From Neobacillus notoginsengisoli (GTDB lineage: Bacteria > Bacillota > Bacilli > Bacillales > Cytobacillaceae): a DNA stretch of 64,000 nucleotides. Each line of letters starts with the position of its first letter. The stretch's first letter is position 1. Positions 25,701 to 34,341 of this stretch are shown piece by piece. The position numbers and the translations under genes were made by a program. The notes beneath the pieces were generated by a model. The model was not told the DNA's origin. It saw only the letters and a list, made by a program, of their open reading frames with translations, and ran no database searches. The stretch is taken from contig NZ_QWEG01000017.1 of the NCBI RefSeq assembly GCF_003515685.1, positions 1-64,000 of the forward strand. Reading direction: 5' to 3'.

Positions 25701-26399
25701 ATGAATGTTGGGCCTTTATCTAGCAACTGGCTTTTATACAAAACGCTTATGGACACTGCCTTTTTGAGTCAAAACAGAAGCCTTGGCCCACTTGGCTTTT
25801 CCGGCAGTTCCTTTCAGCTACTCCTGGAACAAGCACTCCTGCAGGCAGAAAATAATAACCGATTTGTGAATCACCCCGCTCTTGAACATCCCACTTTAGC
25901 CAACTTGGGAACGGTAAAACTTTCAAATATATCCCTGCCTCCTCTTTCTGAAGCGGCTGGCATAAGTACTGGATTAACGAGCGGAGGCATTGATGCGAGT
26001 TCTCTGAACCGGTACTTGAAAGGCGCCCTTCAAGGAACTGGCGAGCATTTCGTTGAAGCTGGTAAACAATATTCCATCAATCCGGCTTTGCTTGCCGCAA
26101 TATCGATTCATGAAACCGGAAATGGAAGCTCCAATGCCGCCCGTTACAAATTCAATGTCGCTGGCATGATGGGTAAGAGTGGATTAAAAACCTATTCTTC
26201 CGTCCGGGACAGCATCTTCGATATGGCAAGGAACCTTCGCAAAAATTATTTGGATGAAGGAAAACTGACAATCTCCCAAATCGGGGCCAAGTACGCCCCC
26301 ATTGGTGCGGGGAATGATCCAACCAATTTGAATAATCATTGGGTAACTGGCGTTAATCGCCAGTTTGCCAGCCTGACGGAGGGAACCGGCCTTGCATAG
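25701..26399 (+). CDS. Glucosaminidase-type peptidoglycan hydrolase in flagellar locus (FlgJ-like role)
   Basis: A 232-residue protein. A variable N-terminal region (1-105) precedes a lysozyme-like glucosaminidase domain (about 110-225) with PALLAAISIHETGNGSS, giving a likely catalytic Glu at 138, then FNVAGMMG and WVTGVNRQF. There is no Sec signal peptide, though the enzyme must act on the wall, so export through the flagellar apparatus is plausible, as for FlgJ. The ATG at 25701 is chosen because AAGGAG ends eight bases before it; the upstream GTG overlaps that site. It diverges from fliK and converges with fliD. Confidence 0.8.
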   Translation: MNVGPLSSNWLLYKTLMDTAFLSQNRSLGPLGFSGSSFQLLLEQALLQAENNNRFVNHPALEHPTLANLGTVKLSNISLPPLSEAAGISTGLTSGGIDASSLNRYLKGALQGTGEHFVEAGKQYSINPALLAAISIHETGNGSSNAARYKFNVAGMMGKSGLKTYSSVRDSIFDMARNLRKNYLDEGKLTISQIGAKYAPIGAGNDPTNLNNHWVTGVNRQFASLTEGTGLA

Positions 26400-26416
26400 G
26401 ACCGGCCCTTTTTTGT

Positions 26417-27967
26417 TTAGAAACCTCCGGATTGCTGATATAGCCATGAGCTTTGGGAACTGAATTTTGCCACTGCCTTTTCCATTTCGGTGAATTGTTT
26501 ATAATATTGATCCTCTTTCCGGAACAGCCTGTCCGTTTGCCGATTGATATCATTTTGGATCCTTGCCAGAAGCCGGCCAATGTTGCTTTGGTCAAGCTCG
26601 GCATTCCCAGTGAGTCCGGCTTTTTTCGTTAATTGGGTGATGGCTGTCTGCATTTCATCGGAAAGCTGATTGACAAGCCCATTTGTCCCCGAGTCTGTAG
26701 CACCGATTTGGGAAAAGATTTTCTGGACTGCGTCCGGGTCATTTTGGATGGCCTCATGCAGCTTCGCTTCATCAACATACAGCTTGCCTCGATCCTGATA
26801 ACTTTTCGAACCAATCCCGATTGAGCTAAGCGAGTTATAGGAACTTCCGGTACTTACGACAGAGTTCATAATCCCCCGCATCTTATTTAGGACCCCTGTG
26901 AGGATGCTGTCATTCCGCAACAGACCACCTTTCGCTTTTTCTTCCCATTTTTCAATTTGCTTTTCCGACATATCCGCTTTTTGCTCTTCAAGCAGCGGCT
27001 GGTAATCGCGGTAAACCTGTTCAGTAACCAGCTTGTTTAGTCGGTCTATTATAGAATTATATTTTTCAACCAAATCTTTGATGTTATTAACTTCTGCGTC
27101 AATGTCACGTGTCACGGTAACAGTACTTGCCACTGGATTTCCGCTGGAATCCACGCCTGTTGTGCTTTTAAAACTGAAGTTGATGCCCATTATGGTTGTA
27201 TTATTCGTTGAAAGATTCGTAATGTCTTTACCGTCAAAAACAATATGAGTGTTTTTCCCTGTCGCTACCGGGTTAGAAGTGTCAATACCAAGGTTATTTA
27301 ATAAATCCAGGCTTTCCTGGCTGGTATTGCCGCTTAGGTCAATTTTTGCCGCTTCACCGGTCGCCTTGGTTCTAATCGTGAATTGCTGCAGCGTAGCATC
27401 ATAGAAAGCTTGAAGTCCCAGGCTTTTCTGTGTTGTCCCATCCACCGCGCTATTAATCTTGGAAATAACGTCACTTATTTTATCTGTTGCGGCTATTTGG
27501 ATTGACGCTATTTTTACTTTGTTTGGATCGGCAGGATCGGTTACTTGAATGGAAAACGTCGTATCCTGCGAAAGCTTTCCCTGCTCGCCAAGCGTTTTCG
27601 TTTTATCTAGCTGAACATTATTGCCAGTGAAGGATGCCGAACCAGCTAGTTGCTTAACGGCAACCGAGTAAGTTCCCTGAATGGCACTGCCCGTCGTATT
27701 TCCGGAAATGGAATTGGACAGGCTTGATGTTACATTCGAAGTATTGTATGTCCCTGAAAGTTTCATATTGAACAAAGTTGTGTTTCGGAAAGCTAAAATA
27801 TCTGTGTTAAGCTGCCGGTATGTGTCGAGCAGCCAAGTCTGCTTCTGCTGCTTTTGCTTCAGCTGGTTAAGCGGAATTCTTTCCACATCCATTAACTTTT
27901 TCACAACAGATTCCGTATCAAGGCCTGAAGCAAGTCCGGTAATTCTCGTAACAGAAGATGTATACAT
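26417..27967 (-). CDS. fliD: Flagellar filament cap protein FliD
   Basis: A 516-residue hook-associated protein 2. The N-terminal domain carries TRITGLASGLDTESVVKKLM and the C-terminal domain ends in a coiled coil (about 460-516) with RLFRKEDQYYKQFTEMEKAV. It caps the growing filament and helps flagellin fold. It has its own sigma-D-like promoter and is not followed by fliS or fliT as in B. subtilis. The ATG has GGAGGTG upstream. Confidence 0.95.
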   Translation of the reverse strand: MYTSSVTRITGLASGLDTESVVKKLMDVERIPLNQLKQKQQKQTWLLDTYRQLNTDILAFRNTTLFNMKLSGTYNTSNVTSSLSNSISGNTTGSAIQGTYSVAVKQLAGSASFTGNNVQLDKTKTLGEQGKLSQDTTFSIQVTDPADPNKVKIASIQIAATDKISDVISKINSAVDGTTQKSLGLQAFYDATLQQFTIRTKATGEAAKIDLSGNTSQESLDLLNNLGIDTSNPVATGKNTHIVFDGKDITNLSTNNTTIMGINFSFKSTTGVDSSGNPVASTVTVTRDIDAEVNNIKDLVEKYNSIIDRLNKLVTEQVYRDYQPLLEEQKADMSEKQIEKWEEKAKGGLLRNDSILTGVLNKMRGIMNSVVSTGSSYNSLSSIGIGSKSYQDRGKLYVDEAKLHEAIQNDPDAVQKIFSQIGATDSGTNGLVNQLSDEMQTAITQLTKKAGLTGNAELDQSNIGRLLARIQNDINRQTDRLFRKEDQYYKQFTEMEKAVAKFSSQSSWLYQQSGGF

Positions 27968-28001
27968 ACTTATCCACCTCCACTAAGTCTTTTAAATAGT
28001 A

Positions 28002-28009
28002 GTATCGGC
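28002..28009 (-). promoter_or_regulatory. Sigma-D type -10 element before fliD
   Basis: The minus strand reads GCCGATAC 35 bases before the fliD start, matching the sigma-D -10 consensus GCCGATAT at seven of eight positions. The -35 region is weak: no TAAA lies at the expected 15-base distance. The call rests on the -10 and the gene behind it. Confidence 0.6.
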
Positions 28010-28060
28010 AGATTGTTTTGAAAAGGAGAGAGGGAAAAGGAAATTAAATTTATTTTTTGA

Positions 28061-28087
28061 CAAAAAAGCCCCAGAATGATTTCCGGG
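28061..28087 (-). terminator. Terminator after the giant FN3-repeat gene
   Basis: On the minus strand CCCGGAA pairs with TTCTGGG (one G-U pair) around ATCA, followed by GCTTTTTTG. It lies ten bases past the stop codon. Confidence 0.72.
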
Positions 28088-28096
28088 ACTGTTCAT

Positions 28097-31000
28097 TTAT
28101 TTTACTTTTATTGTTGTTTTGCCAACGACTAAATACTTATTGTCCAAATAACCTTGCAATTCTACTTTAACTTCTCCCTTTTCCCATTTGAAGTCTTCCC
28201 GTTCAAATTTAAAGTGGCCTTTTTCGGCTTGTTTTTTCAATCCATTATTATCGGTTTTAGCCAAAACACCGTTTAAACTGACGGAAAGGACATCAAACGA
28301 ATAAGCCTGGAATTCTTTCGGCAAATCAACTTTCACTGTAAAAATACCTTTATTCCCTGTCACCACTTTTGGAAGGACTTCAACGGAAACCGGAATATAA
28401 ACTGAAAAAGTCTTTTCCAGGGCAGTGGTCCATCCTGCGGCATCAGTTACTGAAAGCTGGATCGTGTATGCTCCAGGTTGATTAAGAGCCAGCTGGTCTC
28501 CCTTGGAATACATCTTTCCGTTTACAATCATTTCTTCTGCTGCAATCTCGGATATTCCATCAAAAGCGAGATAATCCAATGTCAAAACAGTCCCAAGTTC
28601 GTATGCAGTTTCAACAGGAATCACTGCTTCTGGAGCGGACTTATCAATCTTGACTTCAGCGGTTTTTATTTGTTCGGTATTTCCAATTCCATCAACAGAA
28701 TAATAAGAGATTTTCGTAATTCCTTCTTTGCTGATTTTAATAGAATTGGCCTCAACAAAGTCGGAACCATCGATGGAATAATAGGTCTTAACATCTTTAC
28801 TGTAGGCATCCGTTGCGGAGAATGCCACATTGACGTCCTCATTAACCCAGCCAGAAGGAAGGATTGCCGTTGTCTCCGGGGCGGTCTTGTCAATTTTAAC
28901 TTCGACAGTTTTAACTTCTTCCCTATTCCCAGCATGATCCACCGAGAAATACGAGACGATGTTCATTCCCTCTTCTACTACGGTAAAGGACGTTCCAGGC
29001 ATGAATTCAGAACCGTTTATGGAATAATACGTTTGGTTGATTTTACTCAGTTCGTCCATTCCGGACAACTCAATTGTTACCCTTTGTGAATAGTCCGGGA
29101 TAGTATTTATCCCTGTTTCCGGTGCCGTTTTATCAATTTTTACAAATACGGTCTTAAACTGTTCCGTATTACCGACGTTGTCGACTGAGTAATAGGTAAT
29201 TTTATTGAAACCTTCCATTGTCACTAAGATGTGTGTACCTTCTTTAACCGGACCATCATTCAAGGAGTAGTAAGTATGTTTTACTCCCGTTTCATTATCG
29301 GTTGCCTGCAAAGTCACAATGACACTTTCCGTTGACCAGCCCTCGGGACCATTAAAAGTGGTTTCTGGCGCCGTTGTGTCAACGATTAGTTTTGCCAGCA
29401 AAATTTCTGAAGGCTTTGATTCCCCGAATGAATTGCTGTACGAAGTGACAACGTATTCATGATTCGCATAGGTCAGGTTTTCTAGTGTATAGGAAAGATT
29501 ATTGATTTTGCCGGCAACAAGAACTGATTCTCCGTCAATGATTTCGTAAATATTATAGCCGTTCGCATAAGTGACAAAATCCCAGGTTATTCGGGCGCTA
29601 GTTTCACTGATTAGCTTCAGTGATGCCGCAGGTGCTTCCATGACAGGGTATACAATTGTTCTTTCGAAGCGGTTTGAAGGAAGTGATTCTCCAAAACGGG
29701 TGCTATAGGCCGTCACTTCAAATGAATGGGTTTCCTCTGTCAGGTTATAAACCTTATAAGTTAACGCAGGCCCTTTATAAATGAGCTCCTTGTCATTGCC
29801 CTTTACCTTATAGACTCTGTATTCATTTGCCCACGTAACAGCCGGCCAAGAAAGGGTGATGTTATTCGCATCGAACACCGTTCCATTCAGCTTCGGAGCC
29901 TGGACAACAGGCCAAGTCAGGTTAAACTCTATGGAACTGCCCTCCGGTGATTCGCCAAATCGGTCACTGACTGAATGGACAACATACTGATAATCACCCT
30001 CAGGCATATTTGTGAAGGTGGTGGAGGTTCCCGTCACCGTCCGCATTAAAACCTTCTCACCACTTACTATTTGGTAAACATTATATTCCTTCGCATAGAC
30101 TGAGGTATTCCAACGTAATACAATATCATTTCCATTTGAAATCGTTTGAGTGAAATTCGCCGGCGCCTGCATGACAGGGAAAATCACCTTCATTTCAACT
30201 TGGCTTCCTTCCGGTGACTCGCCGAACCGGTCGCTGTATGAGTGGATGATATAGGAATACGCTCCCCCAGGCAGGTTGGCAAGTGTGGCAGACGTACCTG
30301 TTACGGTCCTGATTAAAGACTTATCACCGTTGTCCACTTGGTAAATTCTATACGAATTCGCATAGGTTGCGGCATTCCACTTTAGCGTAATATCGTTACC
30401 GTTTATGATCGATGCTGTTGCATTCAATGGCTTATCCATTACTGGATAAATAATCATCCCTTTCACTTCTGCACGATACGGTGAATCACCGAGCAAGGTG
30501 GAAAATGCACTGACGAGGTAGGTAAAATCCCCTTCAGGCATGTTCGCAAAGCTGGTGGATGTCCCGGAAATGGTTCGAACTAAGGTCTCTTCCCCTTCAG
30601 CAACTTTGTAAATTTTATAGCCGGTTGCATATTGGACAGAAGACCATTGGAGAGTCAAGTCATTTCCGTTTCTTACGGAAAACGATATATTCTCAGGCGC
30701 CGGTAATGCCTGCGCATCAACAGTCACTTCAAAAGAAGTGCCGGTCTTGGATTCTCCAAATCTTGTCGAGTAGGAATAAACTTCATAGCTGTATTGTCCT
30801 GGAACCATATTGCTGTAAGAAACAGTTTTACCGGCCACAGTACTTTTCAGCACTTTTTGCCCATTTGATATTTGGTAGACTTTATAGCTCATTGCATATT
30901 CGACTAGATCCCAACTTAAAGTAAAAGAAGTTGGGCTTGTCATTGTGTGAACCGGATTCTTTGGAGCCGCTATCTCAGGGTAATCGATCGAAACAGTGGC

Positions 31001-32680
31001 GGACGCCCCTTCACCTGATTCCCCGAAACGGGAACTGTACGCATAAATCCTGTAATCGAGCTTTCCTTCAGGCAGGTTTGAAAGTGTCGCAGAAGTACCC
31101 GAAATAGTTGATTTTAACACTTTTTGCCCATCGATAATTTGATAGATTCTGTAGTTCGTGGCAAACTCTACCGAAGCCCAGGTGAAATATACATCATTTA
31201 CATTACGGACTTCATGAGCCACGTCTTGCGGCTTATTGAGAATAACTTGATCCAATGCAAATGAAATGGTTGTTCCTTCAACGGATTCACCGAATCGGCT
31301 GCTGTTTGCCGTTACTTGTATAACATATCCCCCCGCGGGCTGGTTCGACAAGGTTGTTGTCGTCCCGGTTAAGTTGCTCAAGAGTGTCCTTTTGCCATCG
31401 ACAATCTTATATACGTTGTAATTTTCGGCATTGGGAGATATTGTCCAATTCAGTACGATATCATTGCCGTTTTGGACTTTATAGGTAAATTCTGACGGAG
31501 GCTGAATTTCTACCGCATCAATTGTGAATGATACAGGTGTCCCGTTCTCCGACTCTCCGTATCTGTCACTAAAAGAATACACTTCATACTGATAGCTGCC
31601 GGCCGCAAGCTTTGTGAAAGCAACGGATGTTCCGGACACTGTGCTTTTTAAAACTCTTTCACTATCAATGATTTGATAAACTTTATAGGCTGTTGCAAAG
31701 GCTGCCGATGTCCAACTGATGGAAGCATCGTTTAAGTTTTGAATTTTATACGATACATTTTCTGGCGCCAGCATAACAATTTCGCTGGTCGAAAACTTTA
31801 CCTTGCTGCCTTCTGCTGATTCCCCGAAACGGTCGCTATAGGAATGCACAAGATAGCTATGCTCACCAGGGGAAACATTTTTTAGTGTAACGGAAGTACC
31901 GGTAATGGTATTCACCATTTGTTTTTGTCCGTCTAGAACTTCATAAATTCTGTAATTTACCGCGAATGATGAAGCCTGCCATTTTAGTGTTACGTCAGTC
32001 CCATTCGAAATGGAGAATGAAAGATTCGCAGGCGGAACCATCTCCGGGTAACCTAGTTCAACATTTATCTGGGTAGATGCTGGCGACTCCCCATATAAGG
32101 TATGGAATGCTGAAACAGCAAAAACATACGAGCCTTCTTTAGCTTTTGCCAGCGTATACGTTCTTGACGACGTTGTTGTTAACAGCGTCTTCTCACCATC
32201 TTCAGCAATTTGGTAAACATGATAGCTTGTCGCATATTGGGAGGCGCCCCAACTGATTGTAATATCGTTGCCATTCCGAATCGCTGAAGTTACATTATCC
32301 GGCGCTATCATATTCGGGTACACAATCTCCATACTTACCGGTGCGGAAGGACCCGACTCGCCTTCACTGGTTAGCGTTGAAACGACATAACGATAAGAAC
32401 CTTCGGCTAGGTTGTTCAAGCTGTAGCTTGTTGAAGTTGTTGTTCCTAGAGGTACAATCTGCCCGTCCTTTATTTCATAGACTTTGTAGCCTGTCGCTCC
32501 GAAAACTGTGTTCCATGTCAATCTTCCGTCGTCAGGGGTAATTGATTGATACGCCAGGTTGCTTGGCGGAAGCATACTCGTATTTGCAAAAGCAGTGGCC
32601 TTTCCAAATGGGGTAACTAGTTGGAAAAGTAAAATTAGTGATAATAGGAGTGCTGATATTTTTGACCTTTTTTTGCCCAT
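28097..32680 (-). CDS. Giant secreted protein: 12 fibronectin-III-like and 3 OmpL47-type repeats
   Basis: A 1527-residue protein starting at ATG 32680, behind AAAGGAAG; an open frame of 88 codons further upstream lacks support. Residues 1-35 form a Sec signal peptide (KKR, hydrophobic core, likely cleavage after AFA). About 37-1101 comprises twelve repeats of about 89 residues with fibronectin-III features: a W near residue 21, a Y-x-(V/I)-Y strand, and an almost constant (F/Y)GES near each end. About 1102-1346 comprises three repeats of about 82 residues with TAPET and YYS(V/I)D motifs, typical of OmpL47-type domains. The final 181 residues include a PKD-like segment. There is no LPXTG, membrane anchor or S-layer domain. 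It lies between fliD and hag; the function is unknown. Confidence 0.88.
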   Translation of the reverse strand: MGKKRSKISALLLSLILLFQLVTPFGKATAFANTSMLPPSNLAYQSITPDDGRLTWNTVFGATGYKVYEIKDGQIVPLGTTTSTSYSLNNLAEGSYRYVVSTLTSEGESGPSAPVSMEIVYPNMIAPDNVTSAIRNGNDITISWGASQYATSYHVYQIAEDGEKTLLTTTSSRTYTLAKAKEGSYVFAVSAFHTLYGESPASTQINVELGYPEMVPPANLSFSISNGTDVTLKWQASSFAVNYRIYEVLDGQKQMVNTITGTSVTLKNVSPGEHSYLVHSYSDRFGESAEGSKVKFSTSEIVMLAPENVSYKIQNLNDASISWTSAAFATAYKVYQIIDSERVLKSTVSGTSVAFTKLAAGSYQYEVYSFSDRYGESENGTPVSFTIDAVEIQPPSEFTYKVQNGNDIVLNWTISPNAENYNVYKIVDGKRTLLSNLTGTTTTLSNQPAGGYVIQVTANSSRFGESVEGTTISFALDQVILNKPQDVAHEVRNVNDVYFTWASVEFATNYRIYQIIDGQKVLKSTISGTSATLSNLPEGKLDYRIYAYSSRFGESGEGASATVSIDYPEIAAPKNPVHTMTSPTSFTLSWDLVEYAMSYKVYQISNGQKVLKSTVAGKTVSYSNMVPGQYSYEVYSYSTRFGESKTGTSFEVTVDAQALPAPENISFSVRNGNDLTLQWSSVQYATGYKIYKVAEGEETLVRTISGTSTSFANMPEGDFTYLVSAFSTLLGDSPYRAEVKGMIIYPVMDKPLNATASIINGNDITLKWNAATYANSYRIYQVDNGDKSLIRTVTGTSATLANLPGGAYSYIIHSYSDRFGESPEGSQVEMKVIFPVMQAPANFTQTISNGNDIVLRWNTSVYAKEYNVYQIVSGEKVLMRTVTGTSTTFTNMPEGDYQYVVHSVSDRFGESPEGSSIEFNLTWPVVQAPKLNGTVFDANNITLSWPAVTWANEYRVYKVKGNDKELIYKGPALTYKVYNLTEETHSFEVTAYSTRFGESLPSNRFERTIVYPVMEAPAASLKLISETSARITWDFVTYANGYNIYEIIDGESVLVAGKINNLSYTLENLTYANHEYVVTSYSNSFGESKPSEILLAKLIVDTTAPETTFNGPEGWSTESVIVTLQATDNETGVKHTYYSLNDGPVKEGTHILVTMEGFNKITYYSVDNVGNTEQFKTVFVKIDKTAPETGINTIPDYSQRVTIELSGMDELSKINQTYYSINGSEFMPGTSFTVVEEGMNIVSYFSVDHAGNREEVKTVEVKIDKTAPETTAILPSGWVNEDVNVAFSATDAYSKDVKTYYSIDGSDFVEANSIKISKEGITKISYYSVDGIGNTEQIKTAEVKIDKSAPEAVIPVETAYELGTVLTLDYLAFDGISEIAAEEMIVNGKMYSKGDQLALNQPGAYTIQLSVTDAAGWTTALEKTFSVYIPVSVEVLPKVVTGNKGIFTVKVDLPKEFQAYSFDVLSVSLNGVLAKTDNNGLKKQAEKGHFKFEREDFKWEKGEVKVELQGYLDNKYLVVGKTTIKVK

Positions 32681-32781
32681 AAACTTGGACTTCCTTTCCT
32701 GTAAACACATGAAATTAGTTAGGTTATGAATCTTTGTTACTAAAAATATTCCATTTTTATGTAATAAAGCGTATAAAAAAC

Positions 32782-32803
32782 GGCCATTGGAAACCCAATG
32801 GCC
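32782..32803 (-). terminator. Terminator after hag
   Basis: GGCCATTGG pairs perfectly with CCAATGGCC, followed on the minus strand by TTTTTTATAC. It separates flagellin from the giant repeat gene, so the latter needs readthrough or its own promoter. Confidence 0.9.
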
Positions 32804-32819
32804 ATTTAAAATTTTATGA

Positions 32820-33632
32820 TTAACGAAGCAACTGAAGTACGCTTTGTGGCTGTTGGTTAGCCTGAGCAAGCATTGCTTGAGCAGCTTGAGCAAGGATGCC
32901 GTTCTTGCTGTTTTCAACAACTTCCTTCGCCATGTCAACGTCACGGATACGGGATTCAGCGGCTCCTAAGTTATTGGAAGTAGAAGCCAAGTTATTAGAT
33001 GTGAATTCAAGTCGGTTTTGCTGAGCACCAAGGGTAGCGCGTGTTGTAGAGACTGTAGCAATTGCTGTATCGATCAATGCAATGTCAGCATCAAAAGTAG
33101 TACTTCCAGCCTTAACTCCATCAACCCCAAGATCTGCTGCCAAGAACTTTTGTGCGATATCAATTGTCATTATTTCCGTTGCATTTGCACCAATCTGCAA
33201 TGTTTTACCTGCAAAATCACCATTCAACAATTTTGTACCGTTAAAATCTGTTCGGTTTGCTATATCATCCAATTGGGAATTAAGTTCAGTCAGTTCTGCA
33301 TCAATCGCTTCAAGATCATTAGTGTCTAATGTATCACTTCCACCTTGAACAAGAAGTTCCCTCATGCGCTGTAGAACAGCATGAGATTCATTCAATGCTC
33401 CATCAGCAGTTTGGATAAGAGAAATACCATCTTGTGCATTTCTTTGAGCTTGATCCAACCCACGAATTTGCGCGCGCATTTTTTCAGAGATTGAAAGACC
33501 TGCTGCGTCATCCGCACCACGGTTGATACGAAGACCGGAAGAAAGCTTTTCCATGCTCTTCGCCTGGTTCGCGCTGTTAAGAGTTAGTTGGCGGTGAGTG
33601 TTTAGAGCTCCAATGTTATTGTTGATAATCAT
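32820..33632 (-). CDS. hag: Flagellin
   Basis: A 270-residue flagellin that polymerises into the filament. The N-terminal D0/D1 sequence (INNNIGALNTHRQL, then EKLSSGLRINRGADDAAGLS) and C-terminal D1/D0 sequence (DMAKEVVENSKNGILAQAA to QSVLQLLR) are fully conserved. The central domain is very short (about 140-190), so the filament surface should be plain. There is one flagellin gene in the window. AAAGGAGGG lies before the ATG. Its chaperone FliS is encoded in the early operon. Confidence 0.97.
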   Translation of the reverse strand: MIINNNIGALNTHRQLTLNSANQAKSMEKLSSGLRINRGADDAAGLSISEKMRAQIRGLDQAQRNAQDGISLIQTADGALNESHAVLQRMRELLVQGGSDTLDTNDLEAIDAELTELNSQLDDIANRTDFNGTKLLNGDFAGKTLQIGANATEIMTIDIAQKFLAADLGVDGVKAGSTTFDADIALIDTAIATVSTTRATLGAQQNRLEFTSNNLASTSNNLGAAESRIRDVDMAKEVVENSKNGILAQAAQAMLAQANQQPQSVLQLLR

Positions 33633-33680
33633 TTATGTACCCTCCTTTTATTGAGGAAATATTTTCCCTCTGTACTTTTA

Positions 33681-33707
33681 TGTATCGACATGGTTTTTAA
33701 AATTGTA
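33681..33707 (-). promoter_or_regulatory. Candidate sigma-D promoter of hag
   Basis: On the minus strand TACA (33707-33704) and TCGATACA (33688-33681) are 15 bases apart, resembling sigma-D TAAA / GCCGATAT. It lies about 50 bases before the flagellin start codon. Confidence 0.6.
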
Positions 33708-33727
33708 GAGGGTTACTCGTAAAAAAA

Positions 33728-34225
33728 TTATTTTATCGCGATTTTTCTCCGTTCATTCTGAATGGCTGTTATTTCTTTAATGAGCTTTGTTTCGTCGCTT
33801 GGTGACAAATTTAAAAACTGGACGCCGTAAATCACTTTTTTCCTTTCCGGGTTTTCAATTTTGCGGACGATTCTGCCGTTAAATGAAAACAGCTCTTCGT
33901 TTAAATAAAAATGAATTCGGACGAAGACCATTTCCTTTAAAGGAAAATCTTCATCGCAAAGAACTCCAGCTCCTCCTGTGCTTACATCCAGCACCTTCAC
34001 TTTAATGATTTCATCAACGTTCACTGCACCCATCTTTTTAACTTCCATCAACGATTCATCAATGCTGACGTGGACACGGTAATGCTCTCTGCTCTTGTCT
34101 TTTTTCTCTGTCTTTTTCGTTTTAGATTGTTTGGCTTTTTTCTGTTCTTTTGAATAAAAATAAATGGCTGAACAACTGATAAAAATAATTAAAGCGGCCA
34201 GTATGATTATTTGTGTATTCGCCAT
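33728..34225 (-). CDS. Membrane-anchored PilZ domain protein (c-di-GMP receptor)
   Basis: A 165-residue protein with one N-terminal membrane helix (about 5-24), a lysine-rich linker (about 26-44) and a C-terminal PilZ domain. The c-di-GMP-binding motifs are intact: RxxxR at R46-R50 and DxSxxG at D80-G85. The YcgR-type N-terminal domain is absent. The ATG at 34225 is chosen over a longer frame because GGGGGAG lies at the right distance. It lies between flgL and hag, which suggests a role in motor or filament control by c-di-GMP. A terminator precedes it, so it may have its own promoter, not identified. Confidence 0.85.
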   Translation of the reverse strand: MANTQIIILAALIIFISCSAIYFYSKEQKKAKQSKTKKTEKKDKSREHYRVHVSIDESLMEVKKMGAVNVDEIIKVKVLDVSTGGAGVLCDEDFPLKEMVFVRIHFYLNEELFSFNGRIVRKIENPERKKVIYGVQFLNLSPSDETKLIKEITAIQNERRKIAIK

Positions 34226-34270
34226 GCCCTTCACACTCCCCCAGTGCGATTGTCTCTTAAAATAAGATAT

Positions 34271-34298
34271 CCCCATCACTGCTTTAAGCAAGATGGGG
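34271..34298 (-). terminator. Probable terminator after flgL
   Basis: CCCCATC pairs with GATGGGG, followed on the minus strand by ATATCTTATTTT. It lies between flgL and the PilZ gene; the tail is interrupted, so termination may be partial. Confidence 0.6.
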
Positions 34299-34341
34299 AT
34301 TATGAAGCTATAAAACCGTTAGGACAGCCCAAGCTTAACTA

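Noticed and set aside
28478-29089. Long plus-strand frame of 203 codons
   Set aside because: It lies wholly antisense to the giant repeat gene and reflects its repeat composition; no ribosome-binding site or known motif.
33018-33348. Two plus-strand frames over hag
   Set aside because: They are antisense to flagellin, which is certain, and have no support of their own.
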